A stretch of 64,000 nucleotides of DNA from NCBI RefSeq assembly GCF_002205635.1, contig NZ_NISJ01000003.1:280397-344396 (forward strand). Reading direction: 5' to 3'. Position 1 is the first letter of the stretch. Every line of letters starts with the position of its first letter. The notes beneath the pieces were generated by a model. The model worked only from the letters and a program-made list of their open reading frames with translations, did not search any database and was not told the DNA's origin. Source of the DNA: Sphingopyxis witflariensis (GTDB taxonomy: Bacteria > Pseudomonadota > Alphaproteobacteria > Sphingomonadales > Sphingomonadaceae). Position numbers and translations under genes: made by a program. Positions 55,788 through 64,000 of the stretch are shown piece after piece.

Positions 55788-56941
55788 TTCCAGTCGAACT
55801 TCGAAAGCGCCGCGATCGCGCGGCTGACCGGCACCGGCGGCTTGCCCGTCAGGATTCGCAATTTGTCGCTGCGGGCCGATCGTCCGGCATAAAAACGCGC
55901 GATCAGCCCGGGCGCCAGGCGATAGAAACGTTCGAAGATGCGATAGCGCTGCTCGGGATCGGCGGCACGAAACAGCATCGCGCCGAGCATCCGATAGAAA
56001 CGCTGGTGCCGCCATCCCGCCGCCGCGCGGTCGCGCAGCACGACCGGCAGGTCGGCGCGACTGGCAAGCGCGGGCAACGCCGCCGCGGTCCGCACCGCAT
56101 CGGGCAGCGAATAGCCGGTGGTCGCATGAAACGCCCCGGCGCGCGTACCGATTCGCGCAGTGCGGTCGGACGCAGGCCACAGACGGTCGAAATTCCCTGC
56201 GATCACCACCGGTAGCACCCCCGTCTCCTCCCGCGTCACCGCCGTCACATCCCATCCCCGCGCCGCCGCATAGGCAGCGATCCGCTCGCGCACCGCCACC
56301 TCGTCCAACTCGGCGTCGTCGCTATAATAAGTATCCTCGACGAACAATGTCTCGGTATCAAGCGGGAGCAGATAGACGAAGCGATAGCCGCCCAACTGCT
56401 CGACGGTCGCGTCCATTACGACCGGATGCGCGACGCCATGCCCGCCCCCGACTGTCAGTGCCTGCCCGACGAATTTCTGCCAGCCACAGTCGAGGGTTGG
56501 AAATTTGCTCGCCCCGCGCGCGTCGATGACGTGCCGTGCCGACAGCCGCCCGCCGCGCGCAAGCAGCACATGGTCGGGCGCGACATGCTTCGCGCGGTCG
56601 GCGATGATCCGCCCGGCGGGCAGCGCCGCCGTGACGGCGCTCGCGAGCGCTTCGCCGGTGATGCTCTTATACCCCATCTTCAGTGTGCGCCGATGCTCCG
56701 GGAAGGCAACGTCATAGGCGCCCCAATGATGACGAACGAGCGGTGCGACGAGCCAGCGGTCATTCTTTGCGATGTCGCTGTCGAAGAAGGACCAGATATG
56801 ATTGCCGCCGATCGGGCCGGCCTCCACCAGCCGCACGTCGAGGTCGGGACGCTTCGCCGCGAGCGCAAGCGCCGCAAGCCCGCCAGCCAGCCCGCCACCG
56901 ACAATCGCGATATCACAGGGCAGAGTGTCCGTCGCAGTCAT
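55784..56941 (-). CDS. crtY: Lycopene beta-cyclase
   Basis: A 385-residue CrtY-type cyclase that closes the beta-rings of beta-carotene. The N-terminal FAD motif is DIAIVGGGLAGGLAALAL, and the C-terminal half has RIGTRAGAFHATTGYSLPDA, typical of CrtY. It is the first gene of the minus-strand carotenoid operon, which runs through crtI, LOG, crtB, pnuC and the kinase gene. Confidence 0.92.
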   Translation of the reverse strand: MTATDTLPCDIAIVGGGLAGGLAALALAAKRPDLDVRLVEAGPIGGNHIWSFFDSDIAKNDRWLVAPLVRHHWGAYDVAFPEHRRTLKMGYKSITGEALASAVTAALPAGRIIADRAKHVAPDHVLLARGGRLSARHVIDARGASKFPTLDCGWQKFVGQALTVGGGHGVAHPVVMDATVEQLGGYRFVYLLPLDTETLFVEDTYYSDDAELDEVAVRERIAAYAAARGWDVTAVTREETGVLPVVIAGNFDRLWPASDRTARIGTRAGAFHATTGYSLPDAVRTAAALPALASRADLPVVLRDRAAAGWRHQRFYRMLGAMLFRAADPEQRYRIFERFYRLAPGLIARFYAGRSARSDKLRILTGKPPVPVSRAIAALSKFDWK

Positions 56942-56987
56942 GCCCCAGCCCTAGCCGCGCGCGCGCACAACCGCTATCGCTTCGTGC

Positions 56988-57734
56988 ATGGCCGCCCTGA
57001 TTTTCTCCGCGCTCGCGATGACCGCCATTGTCGGCGTGCGCTATCTGATCAGCAGCGGCGCCTTTGCATTTGCCACAAAGCTGAAGCACCCCGGCCTCTA
57101 TCGAGGGCTCGAACCGCAGATGCGGCGCGAAATCGGTTGGAGCCTCGCCAGCGCCGCCATCTATGGCATTCCGGCCGGCATCGTCGCGTGGGGATGGCAG
57201 GAGCGCGGATGGACCCGCATCTACACCGACTTGAGCGCCTTTCCACTCTGGTATCTGCCGGTCAGTCTGCTCGCCTATCTGTTGATCCACGACACATGGT
57301 TTTACTGGACCCACCGCTGGATGCACCAGCCGTGGCTGTTCCGCATCGCCCACGCGGTCCATCATGAGAGCCGCCCGCCGACCGCATGGGCGGCGATGAG
57401 TTTCCACCCCGTTGAGGCGATTACGGGTGCCGTCGTGATCCCGGCGCTGGTCTTTCTGATCCCGATCCATGTCGCGGCGCTCGGGCTCGTCCTCACGATC
57501 ATGACGATCATGGGGGTCGGCAATCATATGGGGTGGGAGATGTTCCCGCGTGCGCTGGTCCATGGACCCGCGGGCCGCTGGCTGATAACCGCAACGCATC
57601 ATCAGCAGCATCACGCCGCTTACCGAGGGAATTATGGGCTTTATTTCCGATTCTGGGACAAGGCGTGCAGCACCGATCTGGGCCTTGGCCGCTTTGCCGC
57701 TGCTGACCGCGAGCGCAGCGCCGCCGACGGTTGA
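56988..57734 (+). CDS. Sterol desaturase-type hydroxylase, probable carotenoid ring hydroxylase
   Basis: A 248-residue membrane di-iron oxygenase of the FA_hydroxylase superfamily. The His clusters are HDTWFYWTHRWMH near residue 102, HAVHHE near 121, a single His in SFHPVEA and THHQQHH near 202. It is divergent from crtY (46 bp), which suggests a carotenoid substrate, as with CrtZ (C3) or CrtG (C2) hydroxylases. A lipid or sphingoid hydroxylase is also possible. Its 3' end overlaps the next gene by 101 bp, which is unusual. Confidence 0.75.
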   Translation: MAALIFSALAMTAIVGVRYLISSGAFAFATKLKHPGLYRGLEPQMRREIGWSLASAAIYGIPAGIVAWGWQERGWTRIYTDLSAFPLWYLPVSLLAYLLIHDTWFYWTHRWMHQPWLFRIAHAVHHESRPPTAWAAMSFHPVEAITGAVVIPALVFLIPIHVAALGLVLTIMTIMGVGNHMGWEMFPRALVHGPAGRWLITATHHQQHHAAYRGNYGLYFRFWDKACSTDLGLGRFAAADRERSAADG

Positions 57735-58089
57735 GATCAGCGTCACCGGGCTGCGCAATATGAAGGGGCAGATACTGGTCTGCCTGACCACCAATCCCAA
57801 AGCCTTCCCCGATTGCAGCAAGGACAAGGGTTCGGTGCGGATGGCGGTGAAGGCCGCGAACGCGGGTGATTTCACCATCGCCGCCCCCGCGACCGGCACG
57901 TTTGCAATCGCGGTCGTCCATGACGAGAATAGCAACAACAAGATGGACGTTGCGATCTTCCTGCCAAAGGAAGGCTTCGGCTTTTCGCGCAACCCGACGA
58001 TCACCGTCGGCCCGCCGAGCTTCAAATCGGCGAGTTTCGTCGTGACGGGCGACACGCATCAGGCGATCCGCATGAAATATATGCTCTAG
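57634..58089 (+). CDS. Secreted DUF2141-family protein (second copy)
   Basis: A 151-residue protein with a signal peptide (about 1-28) and a DUF2141 domain (LRNMKGQILVCLT, then VVHDENSNNKMDV and the ending IRMKYML). It is a paralogue of 35248-35721. The start lies 101 bp inside the hydroxylase gene in a different frame; a later start would lose the signal sequence. The context suggests a role with carotenoid or envelope functions, but the family is uncharacterised. Confidence 0.8.
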   Translation: MGFISDSGTRRAAPIWALAALPLLTASAAPPTVEISVTGLRNMKGQILVCLTTNPKAFPDCSKDKGSVRMAVKAANAGDFTIAAPATGTFAIAVVHDENSNNKMDVAIFLPKEGFGFSRNPTITVGPPSFKSASFVVTGDTHQAIRMKYML

Positions 58090-58122
58090 TGGGCGGGAGA
58101 AGGCCCGGCTAAAGCAGCGCGC

Positions 58123-59751
58123 GTGACCGCGCTATCCTCCCGCATCGCCGCTTTCGCCGACCGCTGGCCAAAGCTGTTGGCCCTGACGCTGGGGCTTGTC
58201 TCGGCGACCGGCTTCGCGCCGCTGAACCTCTGGCCGCTAACCTTTATAACCTTCGCCGGATGGATGGCGCTCGTGGCGCGCGCGCCGCGCGGGCGGCGCG
58301 CCTTCGGCACCGGCTGGGCGTTCGGGGTCGGCCATTTCATCCTCGGGCTCAACTGGATCGCCACCGCCTTCACCTATCAGGCGGCCATGCCAGCGTGGCT
58401 CGGCTGGATCGCGGTTGGCCTGTTGTCGCTGTTCCTCGCCGTCTATCCGGCGCTTGCAGCGTGGGGGGCGTGGGCAATCACCAAATTCGTCACCCCCGCG
58501 AAGGCAGGGGCCGTTGGCAGCCTTACGCCGACGGCCCCGACGCTGTCGTTTATCCTCGCCTTCGCCGCGCTGTGGGCGCTCACCGAGTGGCTGCGGAGCT
58601 GGCTGTTCACGGGTTTTGCCTGGAATCCCTTGAGCGTGATCGCCGTACCCTACTTCGCGGCACCGTCGCGCTGGATCGGAACCTATGGCACCAGCGGTCT
58701 TGTCTTCCTTGCCGCCGCAATTCTCCTGCTCGCCTGCTATCGCCGACGCGCCGCTGCCCTCGCTCTTTTCGGCACGTTGTTCGCTATGTGGGGCGCCGCG
58801 ACGCTGGTGCAATTGAGCGACAATGTCGACGCCGCAGTTCGCAGCAAAGGCCCTGCGGATGAGCGAACCGCAATCACCATCGTCCAGCCCAATATCGGGC
58901 AGCAGGACAAATGGGTCGGCGGCAAGGCCGACGCCAATTTCGCCAAGCTCGCGCGGCTGACGGGGCCCAAGGACGATACCCCGCGCCTTATCCTGTGGCC
59001 CGAGGCGGCGATCCCCGACTATCTCGAAACCGGCTATCCGTCGGTCTATTACGACCGTTCACCAGCCGAGGCCCGCGCGCGCCTCATGGACCTGATGAAC
59101 CCCGATGACCTGATGCTGCTCGGCGCGCTCAAGCTCGAACTCGACAAGACCGGCGAAGTCGTCGGCGCGCGCAATGCGGCAATGACCGTGCATGCCGACG
59201 GCACGCTCGGGCCGCGCTACGACAAGGCGCACCTTGTCCCTTACGGCGAATATCTGCCGATGCGGCCGCTGCTCTCGGCGCTCGGCCTGTCGCGGCTCGC
59301 GCCCGGCGATATTGATTTCTGGCCCGGCCCCGGCCCGCAAACGCTCGACCTTGGCGCCTTCGGGCGGGTCGGCCTGCAAATCTGCTACGAAATCATCTTC
59401 TCGGGTCAGGTCGTCGACCGCGCGAACCGCCCCGATTTCATCTTCAACCCGTCGAACGACGCCTGGTTCGGCGCATGGGGGCCGCCGCAGCATCTGGCGC
59501 AGGCGCGGCTCCGCGCGATCGAGGAAGGCCTGCCCGTCGTCCGCGCGACGCCGACCGGGATCAGCGCGGTGATCGACGCCGACGGCCGCGTGCTGAAATC
59601 GCTGCCGATGCATCAGGCCGGCCGCATCGACACCACACTCCCGCCGCCGCACGCCCCCACGCTGTTCGCGCGCTTCGGCAACATTCTGCCCGTCGGATTT
59701 GCGTTGCTGCTGCTCGCGCTGGCCATTGCTTTTCGGCGGCGCGGACGCTAA
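58123..59751 (+). CDS. lnt: Apolipoprotein N-acyltransferase
   Basis: A 542-residue inner-membrane enzyme that acylates the N-terminal Cys of lipoproteins. About six N-terminal helices precede a nitrilase-like domain with the catalytic triad Glu294 (LWPEAAIP), Lys368 (YDKAHLVPYGEY) and Cys421 (GLQICYEIIF). The start is GTG at 58123. Residues 122-140 (FVTPAKAGAVGSL, then TPTAPTL) read like a translated palindromic repeat inserted in a loop between helices, without breaking the frame. Confidence 0.93.
   Translation: MTALSSRIAAFADRWPKLLALTLGLVSATGFAPLNLWPLTFITFAGWMALVARAPRGRRAFGTGWAFGVGHFILGLNWIATAFTYQAAMPAWLGWIAVGLLSLFLAVYPALAAWGAWAITKFVTPAKAGAVGSLTPTAPTLSFILAFAALWALTEWLRSWLFTGFAWNPLSVIAVPYFAAPSRWIGTYGTSGLVFLAAAILLLACYRRRAAALALFGTLFAMWGAATLVQLSDNVDAAVRSKGPADERTAITIVQPNIGQQDKWVGGKADANFAKLARLTGPKDDTPRLILWPEAAIPDYLETGYPSVYYDRSPAEARARLMDLMNPDDLMLLGALKLELDKTGEVVGARNAAMTVHADGTLGPRYDKAHLVPYGEYLPMRPLLSALGLSRLAPGDIDFWPGPGPQTLDLGAFGRVGLQICYEIIFSGQVVDRANRPDFIFNPSNDAWFGAWGPPQHLAQARLRAIEEGLPVVRATPTGISAVIDADGRVLKSLPMHQAGRIDTTLPPPHAPTLFARFGNILPVGFALLLLALAIAFRRRGR
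58486..58546. repeat. REP-like insertion inside lnt coding sequence
   Basis: GTCACCCCCGCGAAGGCAGG is followed by a GCCGTTGGCAGCC/GACGGCC-type complementary segment. It resembles the intergenic palindromes in the window (for example 7331-7357). Its translation VTPAKAG is a usual reading of such units. Confidence 0.55.
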
Positions 59752-59761
59752 CAGCACGGCC

Positions 59762-59781
59762 ACATAAACTTTTCTTTATAT
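59762..59781 (+). promoter_or_regulatory. Predicted SahR operator before metK
   Basis: ACATAAAC (59762-59769), a 4-base spacer and CTTTATAT (59774-59781) copy the perfect palindrome at 21852-21871, with two mismatches in the left half. It ends 21 bp before the metK start, so a bound repressor would block the promoter or start region. The likely binder is the ArsR-methyltransferase protein. Confidence 0.65.
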
Positions 59782-59802
59782 CTGATTCAAAGAAAGTCTC
59801 CC

Positions 59803-61023
<1,221 letters not shown>

Positions 61024-61095
61024 GGCCGCGCGTCGCTTGCCATCATCGCCCCGATCTGACAGCCTCGCGCATGTTGGGTCGGGGGGAGCGGATCG

Positions 61096-62160
61096 ATGGC
61101 AAGATATTCTGATTTTGGACTTTATTCTGTGGCGCTGCTTGCGCTGAGCTTCGCAGCGCCTGCGTCGGCGCAGGGCGAACTGGTGGTCGAAACCGGCAAG
61201 CCCTGGACCCATCGACATAGCGGCATCACCGTGCCCGCTACGCTCGGCGGCAACACGCTGACCCAGGCACGAACCTACGCCCCGCAGGAGCTCGACCTCA
61301 GCCTGAGTTTCGAACCCGACGACGCGCGCGACTTTCTGTCCTTCTACATCTTTCGCAACACCAATGGCGGCGTACCGGTCTGGATGGCGCAGGCGCAGTG
61401 GTCGATCGAGAATCGCGGGATATTTCAGGGCGCAACGCTGGCCGTCGCGCCTCAAGCCTTTACACCGCCGGGCCAGACCAACGCCGTCGGCCTCAAGACG
61501 GTCTATGCGACCCCCGACGCCAGCTCATACAAGAGCACCGGAATCGCGCTGCTGCCCTTTGGCGAATGGTATGTGAAGCTTCGCGTCACCTCACGCGACA
61601 AAAGCCCCGCCGAACTGGCGCAGGCGATGGAAGGATGGCTGAAAGAAATCCGCTGGCCGGAGAATCCGGTTTCGATACCCGCAGCGCTGCCCGTCACGCC
61701 TTGCCAGAAGACATTGGCTTTTGGAAAATCGTCGAAAGATGCGCCCGTCGACATGACGAACTCGCTCGCCACCGCGATGATTTCGGCCGTTGCAGGCGAG
61801 GGAAAGCGAAAGCAGGAACAGGTGCAATGGTGCCGCGACAGCGGGCTCGATGGCAGCAAGACTGTCTATCGACCGGATGCCGCCCAGGATTCCTACCTTC
61901 TCGCCATCGGCGACAATGGCAATGGCGTGTGGGTCGCGCCGTCAGTCGGCAACGTGCTGAATCCGGGACAAGGGGGCGGCCCACGCTTTGACGTGACCCT
62001 CCACATGGCAGCGGTCGATATTCATTTCGTCTCGCAGAACCGCCTCCCCTCGCCCCAGCGGGCCATGGAAATCGTCGATGCCGGCCGCGCCGCCAGCACC
62101 GTCACGACCTGGGGCGAAAAGCGCACTATTGAGATCAATGACGGTGCGAAAGGAAAATAG
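61096..62160 (+). CDS. Secreted protein of unknown function
   Basis: A 354-residue protein with a signal peptide (about residues 1-25, cleaved near ASAQG). The mature part shows no motif I can name. It has two Cys (in TPCQKT and QWCRDS) that may form a disulfide. A GGGGGGAG ribosome site precedes the ATG. It lies alone between metK and trmB, 72 bp and 41 bp from them. Confidence 0.75.
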   Translation: MARYSDFGLYSVALLALSFAAPASAQGELVVETGKPWTHRHSGITVPATLGGNTLTQARTYAPQELDLSLSFEPDDARDFLSFYIFRNTNGGVPVWMAQAQWSIENRGIFQGATLAVAPQAFTPPGQTNAVGLKTVYATPDASSYKSTGIALLPFGEWYVKLRVTSRDKSPAELAQAMEGWLKEIRWPENPVSIPAALPVTPCQKTLAFGKSSKDAPVDMTNSLATAMISAVAGEGKRKQEQVQWCRDSGLDGSKTVYRPDAAQDSYLLAIGDNGNGVWVAPSVGNVLNPGQGGGPRFDVTLHMAAVDIHFVSQNRLPSPQRAMEIVDAGRAASTVTTWGEKRTIEINDGAKGK

Positions 62161-62201
62161 CGCCCTTTCGCCCGCGGCCTTGGCGCGCTAACGCGCGCGC
62201 C

Positions 62202-62915
62202 ATGACTGCACATAAACCCGGCGATCCGACGACGATCAACCGCCTCTATGGCCGCTCAAAGGGCAAACCCCTGCGCGCGGGCCAACAGGACCTCATCGAC
62301 AATCTGCTGCCGCAGATCGCGGTGCCCGGTGACGGCGACGTCACCGCCGAGGCGCTTTTCGGTTACGACCGGCCGCTGCATTTCGAGATCGGCTTCGGTG
62401 GCGGCGAGCATATGGCGGGGCGCGCCGATATGCTGCCCGACCATGGCTTTATCGGCGCCGAACCCTTTATCAACGGCGTCGCGCAGGCGCTGGTCCATGT
62501 CGCGGGCGATCATGGCGCGGGGCTGCCCCTGGGCAATGTCCGCATCCATCATGGCGACGCGCTGGAGGTACTGCGCCGCATCCCTGATGGCACGCTCAGC
62601 TTTGCCTATCTGCTCCATCCCGACCCATGGCCCAAGGCGCGTCATGCGAAGCGGCGGATGATGAACGACGGCCCGCTCGACCTGATCGCGGCGAAGCTCA
62701 AGCCCGGCGGCGAATTCCGCTTCGGCACCGACCATCCCATCTATGTCGCGCATGCATTGATGGTGATGCGCCGCCACCGCCACCAGTTCGAATGGCTGGC
62801 GCAGGATGCGCAGGATTTCCTGGTCCGCCCGAACGGCTGGCCGGAAACCCGCTATGAGGCCAAGGCACGGACGCTGGGGCATGAGGTCTGGTATTTCCGC
62901 TGGAGGCGTAAGTAG
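62202..62915 (+). CDS. trmB: tRNA (guanine-N7-)-methyltransferase
   Basis: A 237-residue SAM enzyme that methylates G46 of tRNA. SAM motif FEIGFGGGEHMAGRA near residue 62; the catalytic/RNA-binding HPDPWPKARHAKRRM near 140 is the family signature. In this order trmB often neighbours metK, as here. It is the last core gene before the right-hand integrase. Confidence 0.95.
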   Translation: MTAHKPGDPTTINRLYGRSKGKPLRAGQQDLIDNLLPQIAVPGDGDVTAEALFGYDRPLHFEIGFGGGEHMAGRADMLPDHGFIGAEPFINGVAQALVHVAGDHGAGLPLGNVRIHHGDALEVLRRIPDGTLSFAYLLHPDPWPKARHAKRRMMNDGPLDLIAAKLKPGGEFRFGTDHPIYVAHALMVMRRHRHQFEWLAQDAQDFLVRPNGWPETRYEAKARTLGHEVWYFRWRRK

Positions 62916-63047
62916 GAGTGCTATAGGGTTGAAAAGGCTTGTTTTTTACAGTCTTGTCCTATGCTATCTTTTCCCCAATTACGCGGCAGTTTCCGCATCG
63001 GTGATTGCTGGGTGATTGCTGGAAACGCCGTATTGGGAGACCAATTT
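62916..63047. other. Gap between trmB and the right integrase
   Basis: 132 bp, lower in GC than its surroundings, with a short tandem repeat GTGATTGCTGG (about 62999-63022). No gene or tRNA is visible. This may be the left attachment region of the second element. Confidence 0.35.
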
Positions 63048-64000
63048 ATGGCACGAGGAAAAATCACAAAGCGATCGATTGATGCCCTCATTTCGAATGA
63101 GTTGGACGGCATTCTTTGGGACGACAGCATTAAGGGCTTTGGAGCAAAGCGCACCAAGGCCGGGACTGTAACATACGTTCTGCAATTCCGAATGGGCGGG
63201 CGGGAGTCCAAAACCCGCCGTTACACGATAGGTGGCCATGGCTCGCCGTGGACTCCAGTCACCGCGAGAGCCGAAGCGGAACGACTGTCAATTCTTGTCG
63301 CCCAGAACATCGATCCGGGCGAAGCAGACCGCCAACGTCGGAGAGAAGCCGTCGATCTTGCTTTCGATAATTATGCCGACCGTTTCGCTGACGCCTGTGT
63401 CGGCAAAGGTTGGAGGCGTCTCGTGAACCAGAGTCTCCGGATTCACGTGAAGCCCGTATTAGGTTCGAAACCTCTTCCCAAGCTTACTCGAGTCGACATC
63501 GTCGCGGTCTTCGACCGCATGCCGCGGGCGCAGGTGGCCAACATCCGAAATGTCTTTGCGGTCTTGCGGCGCCTTTTCCGCTGGGCTGTCAGCCGAGGGG
63601 ATATCGAACGCAGTCCAATGGAAGGCATGGAAACTCCACCGGCGGTCAAGGCTCGCGATCGCTGGCTTTCGGATGAGGAACTCGGTCGCGTCTGGACCGC
63701 CGCGCCACACACGCATCATTGTTTTGGCCCCATCGTTCGACTGCTGATCGTCACGGGTCAGCGACGGGAGGAAGTTTCATCACTTCGTTGGGAGGAGCTT
63801 GACCGAAAGGAGCTGCTCTGGACGCTACCTGGCGAACGCGCAAAAAATGGCGAACCCAATCGAGTTCCGCTCAACGACCTTGCGGTTGCCGTTCTGGATG
63901 GCGCTGCTGGATCGACGACCTGGCCGCGGAGCGGCAGCATATTTGCGACATCGAGAGGCGGACCTTTCACAGGATACGGCAAGGGCAAGAACAAGCTGGA
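63048..64000 (+). CDS. Tyrosine integrase, partial at right edge
   Basis: A reading frame from the ATG at 63048 continues past 64000, giving at least 317 residues. Residues 1-95 match the Arm-DNA-binding (DUF4102-type) domain (ITKRSIDALIS, then LQFRMGGRESKTRRYTIG). Residues 100-190 are the core-binding helices (HVKPVLGSKPLPKLT). The catalytic domain starts near 205, with Arg239 in TGQRREEVSSLRW and Lys266 in ERAKNGEPN. The HxxR and Tyr parts lie outside the window. A GGGAG site precedes the ATG. It probably opens a second integrated element after trmB. I see no tRNA or att repeat in 62916-63047. Confidence 0.9.
   Translation, partial: MARGKITKRSIDALISNELDGILWDDSIKGFGAKRTKAGTVTYVLQFRMGGRESKTRRYTIGGHGSPWTPVTARAEAERLSILVAQNIDPGEADRQRRREAVDLAFDNYADRFADACVGKGWRRLVNQSLRIHVKPVLGSKPLPKLTRVDIVAVFDRMPRAQVANIRNVFAVLRRLFRWAVSRGDIERSPMEGMETPPAVKARDRWLSDEELGRVWTAAPHTHHCFGPIVRLLIVTGQRREEVSSLRWEELDRKELLWTLPGERAKNGEPNRVPLNDLAVAVLDGAAGSTTWPRSGSIFATSRGGPFTGYGKGKNKL

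Noticed and set aside
59752..59802. SAM riboswitch before metK
   Set aside because: The gap is only 51 bp and is largely filled by the operator-like palindrome; no SAM-II or SAM-V type fold is visible.

Overview
The window reads as chromosome of a sphingomonad alphaproteobacterium, most likely Sphingopyxis or a close relative. The evidence is a serine palmitoyltransferase gene directly after its own acyl carrier protein (sphingolipid synthesis), a crtY-crtI-crtB carotenoid block, a phosphatase resembling the Sphingomonas SPAP enzyme, high GC, and many palindromic intergenic repeats of the kind common in this order. Species cannot be settled from the sequence alone.

Layout. Positions 1 to about 4874 are accessory DNA: a truncated gene at the edge, three unknown genes on the minus strand, an IS630-family element whose transposase lies in two frames, a complete tRNA-Glu(CTC), a tyrosine integrase, and the 3' half of a second tRNA-Glu that marks the right end of an integrated island. 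Positions 4875 to 62915 look like core chromosome, interrupted by an IS1111-type IS110 element (about 43.58-44.94 kb). From 63048 a second tyrosine integrase runs off the right edge and starts another mobile element.

The core region holds several coherent gene groups. (1) Amino acid metabolism: tRNA-Gln, ilvE, a divergent MarR regulator, and proC. (2) A secreted alkaline phosphatase and a DsbD-type reductase, then tlyA, tspO, ubiK-like and ybjN-like genes. (3) A methionine/one-carbon operon on the minus strand: an ArsR-methyltransferase regulator of the SahR type, metF, a split metH (homocysteine half, then a GNAT gene, then the folate/B12/reactivation part). A perfect 8+8 bp palindrome precedes the regulator, and a near copy precedes metK almost 38 kb away, so one SAH/SAM-responsive regulon can be proposed. 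(4) Small alanine-rich lipoproteins, a DJ-1/PfpI protein and a glutamine cyclotransferase. (5) groES-groEL behind a perfect CIRCE element. (6) A MATE exporter and an orphan Pycsar-effector-like membrane protein. (7) Sphingolipid genes: acp, spt, then a hybrid histidine kinase, an unknown possible nucleotidyltransferase-like protein and a lipid kinase that may act on ceramide. (8) lptF-lptG for LPS export. (9) A tightly coupled run crcB-rluC-like-paiB-like-small membrane protein-atp12. (10) Acyl-CoA metabolism: crotonase, DsbA-like isomerase and two AMP-binding ligases, with a response regulator whose receiver is degenerate. (11) A minus-strand operon crtY-crtI-LOG-crtB-pnuC-NR kinase, with a divergent sterol-desaturase-type hydroxylase. 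(12) lnt, metK, a secreted unknown and trmB.

The most interesting signals are the inverted arrangement of two tRNA-Glu attachment sites with identical 18 bp arm repeats around the left integrase, the paired SahR-type operators, the candidate guide-RNA region of the IS1111-type element, the orphan Pycsar-like effector, and the lipid genes beside spt. I found no CRISPR array, rRNA or obvious complete defence system.
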